DNA of 6,458 nucleotides from Lachnospiraceae bacterium (GCA_003484785.1 DNAD01000221.1:1-6458), one strand, 5' to 3'; shown: positions 1 to 6,458, counted from the first letter of the stretch. The notes: generated by a model from the sequence alone, not told the origin. Numbers and translations: made by a program.

Positions 1-7
1 AACCGTT

Positions 8-17
8 ATACCGGTAT
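8..17. other. Short perfect palindrome just after the SGNH gene
   Basis: ATACCGGTAT is self-complementary and starts 4 bases past the TGA stop at 24-22. It might be the beginning of a terminator or an end-of-operon signal, but the window ends before any T-run could be seen, and a 10-base palindrome without a loop is weak evidence. Confidence 0.15.
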
Positions 18-21
18 TCCC

Positions 22-1086
22 TCAATGGAAGCACTGCTCGTAGTCATAGTCCCTGGCGAAGTAGAACATATCGAGCAGGGCGTCATAGTAATTGGCCTTA
101 TCCCCTTCGGTCTCCTTAACCAGCTCCCACTTCCCGTCCCGCATGGATTCGTACATGAATCTGTTGACTCCCTGGTCATAATGGGAATAGTCCCTGTAAT
201 GATCCAGGTTTGTGATCAGATCGTAGTCATTCTGAAAATAGAAGAGCCTTACGTTATCATAGGAAAGCAGCTTTTCATAGAGCTTCTCAAGAGCACAGAT
301 CTCCGCGGTAAGCCCCCCGTCCAGCACGCATACGTCCCAGAAAAGTATGCTGTAGGGCGGAGCATAAAGGTAAAAGGTCACATCAGGCCGCTTTTCGATA
401 TAGCGGGTAAGATCCGCTATCAGCATGTCCGTCTTTTCAAAGAGCCTGTCAAACTCCTTCTCCTGCTCGGGAAACAGTCTCCTTGTAGCCATATAATTGG
501 CCCTTGCGATATACTTGGAATAGGCATACCTGTCGGCCCAGACATAGGCATTATCGTCCGAGTAATTCTCCAGACTGTTTCTTATCAGAAACATCGGCAC
601 ATATACCAGCAGGGTGGATTTATTGAGCAGATAATAAATATCGGTTATGGAAGGCTGTTTGATAAAATACTCGGGGATGCTTAAGGAATCCTGTGCGCCC
701 TCCTTATCAATAAGGTAATTATCCAGACTGAAGACTATATTCCTGAGCCCGGGTTTTTCTGTCAGCTCATCCAGCAGAGGAAGATAATCGGTCATATAGG
801 CGCCCTGAAGCGGAACCTTTAAGCATTCTTCTCCGAAGACCCCATCCTCAAACCAGCTGTCTACAAAGTTCTCGGACATGGAGGAGCCTACCAGGGCAGT
901 ATCGTAATCCATGTTTCTGGCAAGCCCTATGACCGCGGATCTTTCCTCGGTTTCCACGGCGGCCAGCCCGAACCACGGTTTATGATAACGCACAAAGGGA
1001 TCGATGATGATCACGACCGCTATCATGAGTAATAAAATAACGCCTGTATACGTAATTGTTTTAACCGTAAAATCCCTGCTGCTCAT
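22..1086 (-). CDS. Membrane-anchored extracytoplasmic SGNH/DltD-like protein (putative esterase or acyltransferase)
   Basis: The protein has 354 residues from the ATG at 1086. A short N-terminus leads into one strongly hydrophobic segment (about residues 10-28), followed by an Asp-Pro-Phe turn and a long soluble part, so it is probably anchored with the bulk outside the cell. Residues 64-74 read ALVGSSMSENF, matching block I of SGNH hydrolases, with Ser69 the likely nucleophile. Near the C-terminus DYSHY supplies a D299-x-x-H302 pair, the usual block V. This S...DxxH layout with an N-terminal anchor resembles DltD- and AlgJ/AlgX-type proteins, which act on acyl groups of surface polymers. The substrate cannot be read from sequence. 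The frame stays open upstream to an ATG at 1152, but that start would overlap the preceding gene by 65 bases and add a basic stretch before the anchor. The start at 1086 lies one base after the upstream TGA and has only a weak GGGA ribosome site, suggesting translational coupling. The fold is fairly sure; the activity is not. Confidence 0.85.
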   Translation of the reverse strand: MSSRDFTVKTITYTGVILLLMIAVVIIIDPFVRYHKPWFGLAAVETEERSAVIGLARNMDYDTALVGSSMSENFVDSWFEDGVFGEECLKVPLQGAYMTDYLPLLDELTEKPGLRNIVFSLDNYLIDKEGAQDSLSIPEYFIKQPSITDIYYLLNKSTLLVYVPMFLIRNSLENYSDDNAYVWADRYAYSKYIARANYMATRRLFPEQEKEFDRLFEKTDMLIADLTRYIEKRPDVTFYLYAPPYSILFWDVCVLDGGLTAEICALEKLYEKLLSYDNVRLFYFQNDYDLITNLDHYRDYSHYDQGVNRFMYESMRDGKWELVKETEGDKANYYDALLDMFYFARDYDYEQCFH

Positions 1087-1087
1087 A

Positions 1088-2005
1088 TCAATCCCACAAT
1101 TTTTCCGGATATACTCCGTCCTTCTTAAGCCTTTTGATCGATTCCACCACAAGCGGCTTGTCCTCCCTGTAAGTGACCCCGAACCATTTATCCTCAGACT
1201 TAAGCACCTTTACCTCCGCGCGGTCCTCCTTTAAGAGCCTGTCCACCACCGAGGGCAGATAAAACTCGGCCTTCAGAGGGTTCTTCGGAACCTCCTTTTC
1301 AAGAAACTCCCTGAACTGAAGCCCGGCCTCCTTAAGAAAGCTTTCGGAATAGCCCCAGAAATTCATGGAGACGATACTGTCCCCGCTGATCGGGATATAA
1401 TCGGTTCCGTTCTCCGTATAGGCCGCTCCTTCGGCCGTTTTTATGATCCTCGTTCTCTCTTCTATATCGGTAAGCTTTCCGGCTCCGTTAACGGTGCATA
1501 CCCCACGGGAGACCGAACCGTTTTCGGTAAGGGTATTCTTAAGGGCAAAGCCTACCATGGCATAACGGTATTTATCATCATCCGAGGTATGTGAAAGAAA
1601 ATCATAGATCTTTACGAAGGCTTCCCTTCCGTAGAAATCATCGGAATTGATGACCGCAAAGGGAGAATCCACGGCTTCTGCCGCGCAGAGGGCCGCATGG
1701 GCCGTTCCCCAGGGCTTAACCCTTCCCTCAGGAACACAAAATCCGTCCGGGATCATGGAGATATCCTGAAATACGTACTCTATCTCCATGCTGTCCCCGA
1801 TCCTGTCCCCTATACAGCTCTTAAAATCCGCAAGATTTTCCTTCTTTATTACAAATACGACCTTTTTAAAGCCCGCCCGCAGAGCATCATAGATCGAAAA
1901 ATCGATTATCTTGTTTCCCTGTTCGTCCACGGGATCGATCTGTTTAAGGCCTCCGTATCGTGAGCCCATGCCCGCCGCAAGAATTACGAGAACCGGTGCT
2001 TTCAT
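1088..2005 (-). CDS. NTP_transferase-family nucleotidyltransferase (sugar-phosphate or alcohol-phosphate type, substrate unknown)
   Basis: This 305-residue cytoplasmic enzyme begins with the signature of nucleotidyl transferases, LAAGMGSRYGGLKQ (residues 9-22). That glycine-rich loop binds the NTP, with Arg16 and Lys21 the expected phosphate contacts. KPWGTAHA (97-104) matches the base and ribose region, and NSDDFYG (120-126) holds the metal-binding aspartates of this fold. The expected reaction is NTP plus a phosphorylated sugar or alcohol giving an NDP-activated product and pyrophosphate. The C-terminus (SEDKWFGVTYREDKP, then GVYPEKLW) matches a subgroup I recall from Clostridia and Bacteroidetes whose substrate is not settled. 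The length suits a single catalytic domain without the left-handed helix acyltransferase domain of GlmU. A strong AAGGAG site lies 7 bases before the ATG. The gene follows the DUF1846 gene by 72 bases and abuts the SGNH gene, so a shared transcript is likely. GalU-like or LicC-like roles are possible; I cannot choose between them. Confidence 0.92.
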   Translation of the reverse strand: MKAPVLVILAAGMGSRYGGLKQIDPVDEQGNKIIDFSIYDALRAGFKKVVFVIKKENLADFKSCIGDRIGDSMEIEYVFQDISMIPDGFCVPEGRVKPWGTAHAALCAAEAVDSPFAVINSDDFYGREAFVKIYDFLSHTSDDDKYRYAMVGFALKNTLTENGSVSRGVCTVNGAGKLTDIEERTRIIKTAEGAAYTENGTDYIPISGDSIVSMNFWGYSESFLKEAGLQFREFLEKEVPKNPLKAEFYLPSVVDRLLKEDRAEVKVLKSEDKWFGVTYREDKPLVVESIKRLKKDGVYPEKLWD

Positions 2006-2012
2006 ATTTAAA

Positions 2013-2018
2013 CTCCTT
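2013..2018 (-). promoter_or_regulatory. Ribosome binding site of the nucleotidyltransferase gene
   Basis: AAGGAG on the minus strand lies 7 bases before the ATG at 2005. It is the strongest ribosome site in the window. The 72-base gap around it shows no convincing minus-strand promoter, so this gene is probably expressed by read-through from the DUF1846 gene. Confidence 0.85.
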
Positions 2019-2073
2019 ATCTGTGCTGATCCGATTTGACAGCCGCGCTCGTGAATACTGTTCCCTCACCGTT

Positions 2074-2103
2074 ATTATCACGGTCCAAAGGGCCGTGAAT
2101 AAT
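2074..2103 (-). other. Hairpin spanning the triple stop codon of the DUF1846 gene
   Basis: TCACGG (2098-2093 read on the minus strand) pairs perfectly with CCGTGA (2083-2078). Inside lies one C-A mismatch, two further G-C pairs and a TTT loop. Outside, four AT pairs (2103-2100 with 2077-2074) extend the stem after a single bulged base. The right arm contains the TGA stop and part of the following in-frame TAA TAA. There is no T-run on either strand next to it, so it is not a canonical intrinsic terminator. It could slow ribosomes or polymerase, or protect the 3' end of a processed transcript. Confidence 0.4.
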
Positions 2104-3583
2104 GATCGACCGAGGAACTGATGACCGGCTGACTGGTCAGATCCACTCCCAGCCGTTTAAAGGTACGTATGTCCACGTCTGAGAGCATGACCGAGGTGTG
2201 TACCTGACAGCCCTTAAGGCTGGGTATCATGTCAAGGGCCTTCTCAGCCTCCTTATCCGTCTTTGCCGAGATAGCAAGAGCTATCAGTACCTCATCCGTG
2301 TGAAGCCTCGGATTCCTGCTGCCCAGGTATTCCACCTTAAGCTTCTGGATAGGCTCGATAGCCTCGGGAGATATTACATGGCGCTTATGATCCACCCCCG
2401 CAAGAGCCTTAAGGGCATTAAGCAGAAGCGCCGCGGAAGCTCCCAGGAGATTTGTGGTCTTGGAGGTTATGATCTCGCCGTTTGAAAGCTCTATGGCCGC
2501 CGCCGGAACTCCCAGATCCCGGGCTCTGTCATTGGCTGCCGTGGTAACCCTTCTGTCCGCGGTGGTGATCTTTGCCTGCTTCATCAGAAGCTCAAGCTTA
2601 TAAACCTCGTTTTCATCCGCCTTTTCATTGATCAGCGCGTTTTTGGTAGTATAGTATCTTCTTATTATCTCCTGCCTGGAAGCTTCACAGCATACTTCAT
2701 CGTCAATGATGCAGTTGCCGACCATGTTCACTCCCATATCGGTAGGTGATTTATAAGGACACTCCCCGTATATCCCTTCAAAGATCGCATTCAGTACCGG
2801 GAATATCTCGATGTCCCTGTTATAATTTACGGCAGTCTCTCCATAGGCCTCAAGATGGAAGGGGTCTATCATGTTAACGTCATTAAGATCCGCCGTTGCA
2901 GCTTCATAGGCCAGGTTTATGGGATGCTTTAAAGGGATGTTCCAGATAGGAAAGGTCTCGAATTTGGCGTATCCTGCCTTGATCCCCCTCTTGTTTTCAT
3001 GATACAGCTGGGAGAGACAGGTAGCCATCTTTCCGCTTCCCGGCCCGGGGGCCGTTACCACCACAAGCGGACGGGAGGTCTCTATATAGTCGTTCCTTCC
3101 GAAGCCCTCATCGCTGACGATAAGAGGTATGTTCGAGGGATAACCCTCTATCACGTAATGCCGGTATACCTTTACTCCCTTTTTTTCCATCTTGAGCTCG
3201 AAATCATCGGCCGCCCCCTGCCCTGCATAATGGGTAAGGACCACGCTTCCGACATAGAGCCCTCTCAGCTCAAACTCCCGCATGAGGCGCTTGACATCCT
3301 CGTCATATGTTATTCCCAGGTCTCCCCGGATCTTATTCTTCTCGATGTCATTAGCATTGATCACGATGACGATCTCCGCCTGCTCCGAGATCTGCATGAG
3401 CATGCGAAGCTTCGAATCGGGCTCAAACCCCGGCAGTACCCGTGAGGCATGATAATCATCAAAAAGCTTGCCCCCGAATTCCAGATACAGCTTGTTCCCG
3501 AATTTTCCGATCCTGTCCTTGATATGCTCGGACTGCATCTTCAGATATTTTTCATTGTCAAACCCTGTTTTTGCCGCACACAT
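2078..3583 (-). CDS. DUF1846 family protein of unknown function
   Basis: The product is a soluble protein of 501 residues from the ATG at 3583, matching the roughly 500-residue length of DUF1846 proteins. Conserved stretches include GFDNEKYLKMQSEHI (7-21), KLYLEFGGKLFDDYHASRVL (31-50), a glycine loop TAPGPGSGKMAT (177-188), then FETFPIWNIPLKHPINLAYE (208-227) and ADLNDVNMIDPFHLEAYG (231-248). The C-terminal half is an alpha/beta region with LGSRNPRLHTDEVLIALAIS (420-439). There is no signal peptide or membrane segment. The biochemical role is not known to me. The glycine loop looks like a Walker A motif except that Met replaces the usual Ser/Thr after Lys185, so nucleotide binding is only a guess. 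The frame remains open upstream to a GTG at 3688, but those 35 residues do not resemble the family and that codon lies against a predicted -10 box. The chosen ATG has an AGGTGA ribosome site at 5 bases. The reading frame ends in TGA TAA TAA. Confidence 0.95.
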   Translation of the reverse strand: MCAAKTGFDNEKYLKMQSEHIKDRIGKFGNKLYLEFGGKLFDDYHASRVLPGFEPDSKLRMLMQISEQAEIVIVINANDIEKNKIRGDLGITYDEDVKRLMREFELRGLYVGSVVLTHYAGQGAADDFELKMEKKGVKVYRHYVIEGYPSNIPLIVSDEGFGRNDYIETSRPLVVVTAPGPGSGKMATCLSQLYHENKRGIKAGYAKFETFPIWNIPLKHPINLAYEAATADLNDVNMIDPFHLEAYGETAVNYNRDIEIFPVLNAIFEGIYGECPYKSPTDMGVNMVGNCIIDDEVCCEASRQEIIRRYYTTKNALINEKADENEVYKLELLMKQAKITTADRRVTTAANDRARDLGVPAAAIELSNGEIITSKTTNLLGASAALLLNALKALAGVDHKRHVISPEAIEPIQKLKVEYLGSRNPRLHTDEVLIALAISAKTDKEAEKALDMIPSLKGCQVHTSVMLSDVDIRTFKRLGVDLTSQPVISSSVDHYSRPFGP

Positions 3584-3588
3584 AACCC

Positions 3589-3594
3589 TCACCT
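3589..3594 (-). promoter_or_regulatory. Ribosome binding site deciding the DUF1846 start
   Basis: AGGTGA on the minus strand matches part of the anti-Shine-Dalgarno complement GGAGGTGA and sits 5 bases before the ATG at 3583. It supports this start over the upstream GTG at 3688 in the same frame. Confidence 0.75.
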
Positions 3595-3626
3595 GTTTTA
3601 TATTACTCCCGTCTGATACTATGGAT

Positions 3627-3664
3627 TCCGGCCCGTGATCACCGGACGGATACGCGATCCGGCC
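3627..3664 (-). promoter_or_regulatory. GC-rich structured leader with competing stems upstream of DUF1846
   Basis: In the minus-strand leader CCGGA (3662-3658), TCCGG (3646-3642) and a second CCGGA (3631-3627) lie in that order, so the middle element can pair with either neighbour. A further stem CGGAT (3661-3657) with ATCCG (3651-3647) around a 5-base loop could stack on the downstream pairing. The stems are only 5 bases long. No U-run follows, so this is not a plain intrinsic terminator. I recognise no known riboswitch class. Confidence 0.3.
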
Positions 3665-3679
3665 ATGAATAATAATCCT

Positions 3680-3708
3680 AGTATACACTCATTTTTTACT
3701 AATTTGAA
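3680..3708 (-). promoter_or_regulatory. Predicted sigma-A promoter for the DUF1846 gene
   Basis: On the minus strand, TTCAAA (3708-3703, 4 of 6 to TTGACA) and TATACT (3685-3680, 5 of 6 to TATAAT) are separated by 17 bases of AT-rich spacer. The -35 box lies inside the last codons of the YfhO gene and the -10 box lies just past its stop. Transcription would begin near 3673, giving a leader of about 90 bases before the DUF1846 ATG. The boxes and spacing are read directly; promoter activity is inferred. I found no intrinsic terminator between the YfhO stop and this promoter, so read-through from upstream is also possible. Confidence 0.55.
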
Positions 3709-6449
3709 GAGAATCCTGACCTTTTGTATACAAGGAGTCGGCTGTGAACATAAACTGCAAGGACTCCGAATATGATCATGCATATAATGCTCACCGGCAT
3801 CCCGAGCCTGAACCCCGTCGGTACATACTTAAGCTCAAAACCATGCTCTCCGGGCCCGATACCAGAAACCGCCAGCAGTCCGTTTACAGCCTGTGAAGCC
3901 GCGCGCTTTTCCCCGTCCACCCATATACTCCACCCCTCATCGTAAGGGATCGAGAACACTATCAGCTCCTGAGAAGGAGAGAGAGATACGCTTCCCTTAA
4001 GGCGTGAGCTTGCCAGCTTCTGAACGGATCCCGTCCCGAGCCCATTATACCACTTTTCAAGAGCATCCTCATCCTCATAGTAAAACTCATAACCGTCGAT
4101 CTCGATCTCATCCTGCATGGCATACAGCTTAAGGCTTACCTTTTCTCCTTTGCCAAAGATCCCCATGCCTCTTATGTTCCAGCCGTACTGGGTAAAATAA
4201 GGCTGCTTCTCAAGACCGTTTACGATAATTTGTGTATCCTGAACCTCGGGGGCGTCAAAATACATAAAAACCGTATCATCGGAATCCGCCGTAAAGCTGT
4301 ATTCTATATACGCTTCTTTTTCCGGATCCTGCGTGACATATTTATTTCCCTCTTTTTTAAGATTTTCTGTGGTTATGCTCACCCCTTCTACTCTCCGGTA
4401 TATCTGATGCTCCTTACCGTCAAAGGCGGAGGCTATGGCATTCTGCCAGGTAAAGTGATCATATCCCCCTTCATAAGCCGCAGTATTTAACTCCTCCTTT
4501 GTCTCCTTTTCCCCTGCAAAGCTCAGGCTCTCCGCCTCTTTTGTCATTGAAAAGGCCAGCGGAAGGGCGAACGGGTTCTTAAATACATACTTATCATTAT
4601 ACTCAAAAACCCTTGTAAAGGGCCTGGGGATCTCGTCATACTGGGAAATGATATACTTAACCCCCATAAAGCAGTCTGCGAAGGTGGTGCTGCCTTCCTC
4701 GCCGTAGTAAGCCCAGTTCCCGTTATCCCGAAAACCCATATAGCCCATGAAACGTTTGATATTATCGCTCTCGCAGGAGCTGAAATGAGAAAGTCCGTTA
4801 TAGCCGAACATCATCGCATCGTTAAGAGATCGTCTGTAGTGCTTCTCTGTCCTGTAAAGCCCCTCATCATCCCTTTCTATCTGCGAAAGGACAGCCTTTG
4901 TTTCATCAATAAAGGCCTGATACTCCTTTATGCCGTAGGGATCCTCCTCCTCATCCTCCGATCCGGGATCATCCGGATTAAAATAAGCCGCTATTGAGGC
5001 GTTTGCATTATAGCCTGAATCAAGGCAGGTAACGATTGCCAGGATGACGACCGTCATAACCTGCCCTCCTTCCTTTCCCGTGCTGCCGGGCCGGAAAGCT
5101 GCCATGACGGCCGACATACAGAAGAAGGTCAGGATCACCTGTCTTACCCCCGCATACTCATTCCGGCTAAGGATCAGATAAGCGGAATACAGCATAAACA
5201 CCCCAAGGACCGTTATATAGTCACGGGGCCGCAGGGCATCCTTAATATGAATGAAACAGGTATAGGCCAGATAAAGCGCAAAAAAACAGAACAGGAAGGA
5301 AAAGCGGTGGGGAAAACCGATAGGATGGGCAAAGCCGTGCCAGACGGTATTCGGAAGATCAAAGATAAAGCTTATTATCAGTACGAGAAAGATCAGACCG
5401 GAGAGCAGCTTTTCCCTTACCGTGATCCTTCTGCTTAAATAGAACAGAAATAGAAGGGTCGCTCCCGTTACCGTGCAGTATATTAGAGGAAGACCATCCG
5501 AAACATTTCCGTGGAAAGCATTTGTATACAATCCCGAAAACAGATCAAAAGGATCAAAAAGCATCCTTGCCGAGATGTTAAGACCGCTTTTTTTCTGCCC
5601 CCTTAAGGAAAAGACCGCGCAGAGAAGGCTTACGGCCGACATTCCCACCGAAAGCGCCGAGGTCAGGACATAGATGACAGGCCCTTTTATATGCTTCCTG
5701 ATCTCCTTCAGGTAAAGCCCCATCCGTTCGGAAAGCCGCAGGCCGGATACGCTCAGGGCGGAAAAATGATGGACACAGAAGACATAGATAAAGAAAAGGA
5801 TGGAAAACAGGCATACCATATAGCCTATGTAGTAGCTTGAAAATATGGAAAGGGACAGGCTGATGATATAAAGAAAGCTTATCCTCTCCTTTTTTATGAT
5901 CCCGATAAGACCCAGCATCACAAGAGGAAGAAGAGCGATATTGAAGAAATACTGGGTACAGTTGAAATAGCCCATCAGAAACCCGTTAAAGGCATAGGCT
6001 GTGGAAAAGATCAGCGAGGCACGTCTGAAGCCAAAGACCCTGTTTAAGAATATATTGAAATTGAGCCCGCAAAGCCCAAGCATGAAGGTCATAAGAATAA
6101 GGATGCCTCCGGGCAAAGCCCTTTCGGGCACAAAGGCAAGCAGAAAAAGGATCGGGGTATTGCTGTAATAGGCCAGCAGTCCTGCCATATCTCCGCCTGC
6201 GGTCTTTTGCAGGGAATAAAAGATATCATCGCTTCCGAACAGGATCCTTCTGTATGCGGCATAATAGTCCACAAACTGATATCTCATATCAGCCATCAGG
6301 ACCGATTTTGCCCCAAAGGGATAAAAGCCCTGTATCAGGGATATGATCACCATGATCCCCACCGGGATCATGAAGGAAAGGATATAGCAAATAGTCCGGT
6401 TGTTTTTACTGTTATCGCTCATATGCTTTAGTTGATCGTTACTATTCAC
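3699..6449 (-). CDS. YfhO-family multi-pass membrane protein (putative GT-C glycosyltransferase)
   Basis: The product has up to 916 residues. Residues 20-40 form the first membrane segment, followed by an extracytoplasmic loop with DMRYQFVDYY (54-63) and GGDMAGLLAYYSNTP (85-99), where YfhO/GT-C proteins carry their acidic catalytic-type residue. About eleven more hydrophobic segments lie between 99 and 480, including the FPHRFSFLF motif (379-387). A large outer domain (about 480-878) has a very acidic patch at 493-503, the family motif YNGLSHFSS (550-558), GVKYIIS (596-602) and IPYDEGWSIWVDG (834-846). A last helix (about 881-903) ends in a basic tail. Family members are thought to add sugars from undecaprenyl-phosphate donors to surface polymers such as lipoteichoic acid; the acceptor here is unknown. 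The start is uncertain. The listed GTG at 6449 and the ATG at 6422 (907 residues) both lack a good ribosome site, and the frame has no stop between 6449 and the window edge, so the true start could lie outside. ATG 6422 leaves the short leader typical before the first helix. Confidence 0.95.
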   Translation of the reverse strand: MNSNDQLKHMSDNSKNNRTICYILSFMIPVGIMVIISLIQGFYPFGAKSVLMADMRYQFVDYYAAYRRILFGSDDIFYSLQKTAGGDMAGLLAYYSNTPILFLLAFVPERALPGGILILMTFMLGLCGLNFNIFLNRVFGFRRASLIFSTAYAFNGFLMGYFNCTQYFFNIALLPLVMLGLIGIIKKERISFLYIISLSLSIFSSYYIGYMVCLFSILFFIYVFCVHHFSALSVSGLRLSERMGLYLKEIRKHIKGPVIYVLTSALSVGMSAVSLLCAVFSLRGQKKSGLNISARMLFDPFDLFSGLYTNAFHGNVSDGLPLIYCTVTGATLLFLFYLSRRITVREKLLSGLIFLVLIISFIFDLPNTVWHGFAHPIGFPHRFSFLFCFFALYLAYTCFIHIKDALRPRDYITVLGVFMLYSAYLILSRNEYAGVRQVILTFFCMSAVMAAFRPGSTGKEGGQVMTVVILAIVTCLDSGYNANASIAAYFNPDDPGSEDEEEDPYGIKEYQAFIDETKAVLSQIERDDEGLYRTEKHYRRSLNDAMMFGYNGLSHFSSCESDNIKRFMGYMGFRDNGNWAYYGEEGSTTFADCFMGVKYIISQYDEIPRPFTRVFEYNDKYVFKNPFALPLAFSMTKEAESLSFAGEKETKEELNTAAYEGGYDHFTWQNAIASAFDGKEHQIYRRVEGVSITTENLKKEGNKYVTQDPEKEAYIEYSFTADSDDTVFMYFDAPEVQDTQIIVNGLEKQPYFTQYGWNIRGMGIFGKGEKVSLKLYAMQDEIEIDGYEFYYEDEDALEKWYNGLGTGSVQKLASSRLKGSVSLSPSQELIVFSIPYDEGWSIWVDGEKRAASQAVNGLLAVSGIGPGEHGFELKYVPTGFRLGMPVSIICMIIFGVLAVYVHSRLLVYKRSGFSSN

Positions 6450-6458
6450 AGCCTTTTG

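Noticed and set aside
25..684. Long plus-strand open frame of 219 codons
   Set aside because: It lies wholly antisense to the SGNH gene, which has clear family motifs. It has no ribosome site that I can see and no recognisable domain. Its hydrophobic character mirrors the complementary codons.
1087..1152. N-terminal extension of the SGNH protein to ATG 1152
   Set aside because: It would overlap the upstream gene by 65 bases and place 22 polar residues before the anchor. The ATG at 1086 directly after the upstream stop is the normal coupled arrangement.
2036..2041. Perfect TTGACA on the plus strand between two genes
   Set aside because: No -10 box lies 15-19 bases downstream and there is no plus-strand gene to express, so it is probably chance.
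2999..3445. Plus-strand open frame of 148 codons
   Set aside because: It is antisense to the most conserved part of DUF1846 and is explained as a shadow of that coding frame.
3647..3661. Intrinsic terminator for the YfhO gene
   Set aside because: The CGGAT/ATCCG stem is short and is followed by GC-rich sequence rather than a T-run, so it does not qualify as a Rho-independent terminator.
3619..3666. Possible leader peptide ATG...TAG of 15 codons in the DUF1846 5' region
   Set aside because: Its ATG would fall about 7 bases after the predicted transcript start, so its upstream AGGA would not be in the mRNA. The peptide shows no run of a single regulatory amino acid.
3584..3688. N-terminal extension of DUF1846 starting at GTG 3688
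   Set aside because: The added 35 residues do not resemble the family N-terminus, the GTG sits directly against the predicted -10 box, and a good ribosome site supports the ATG at 3583.
1..6458. CRISPR array, tRNA, rRNA, insertion sequence or phage genes
   Set aside because: I saw no regularly spaced repeats, tRNA-like folds, transposase motifs or terminal inverted repeats. Nearly all of the window is filled by four ordinary genes.

Overview
The window holds four complete or nearly complete protein genes, all on the minus strand and tightly packed, so transcription runs from the right edge to the left edge. The protein families (a YfhO-type membrane protein, a DUF1846 protein, a clostridial-type nucleotidyltransferase and an anchored SGNH/DltD-like protein), the AGGAGG-type ribosome binding sites and the moderate base composition (judged by eye, not counted) suggest a low-to-mid GC member of the Bacillota. 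A gut or rumen Clostridia such as Lachnospiraceae is most likely. The family-level placement is inference from protein style, not from a marker gene.

Layout in transcription order: (1) 6449-3699, a 916-residue YfhO-family multi-pass membrane protein, a putative GT-C type glycosyltransferase of surface glycopolymers. (2) A 115-base gap with a plausible sigma-A promoter and a roughly 90-base GC-rich leader containing competing short stems. (3) 3583-2078, a 501-residue DUF1846 protein, ending in three in-frame stop codons within a hairpin. (4) A 72-base gap. (5) 2005-1088, a 305-residue nucleotidyltransferase of the NTP_transferase fold. (6) 1086-22, a 354-residue single-anchor extracytoplasmic SGNH-like protein, starting one base after the previous stop codon.

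Three of the four genes fit a cell-envelope theme. A cytoplasmic enzyme could make a nucleotide-activated sugar or alcohol, a polytopic membrane protein could transfer a sugar from a lipid carrier outside the membrane, and an anchored SGNH protein could add or remove acyl or ester groups outside the cell. That joint pathway is inference. The DUF1846 protein is cytoplasmic, strongly conserved and biochemically unassigned, and it sits in the middle with its own likely promoter. I see no mobile element, CRISPR array, tRNA, rRNA or phage gene. The region looks like ordinary chromosome. The most notable items are the DUF1846 leader structure, the P-loop-like glycine loop of DUF1846, and the SGNH protein without an MBOAT partner in view.
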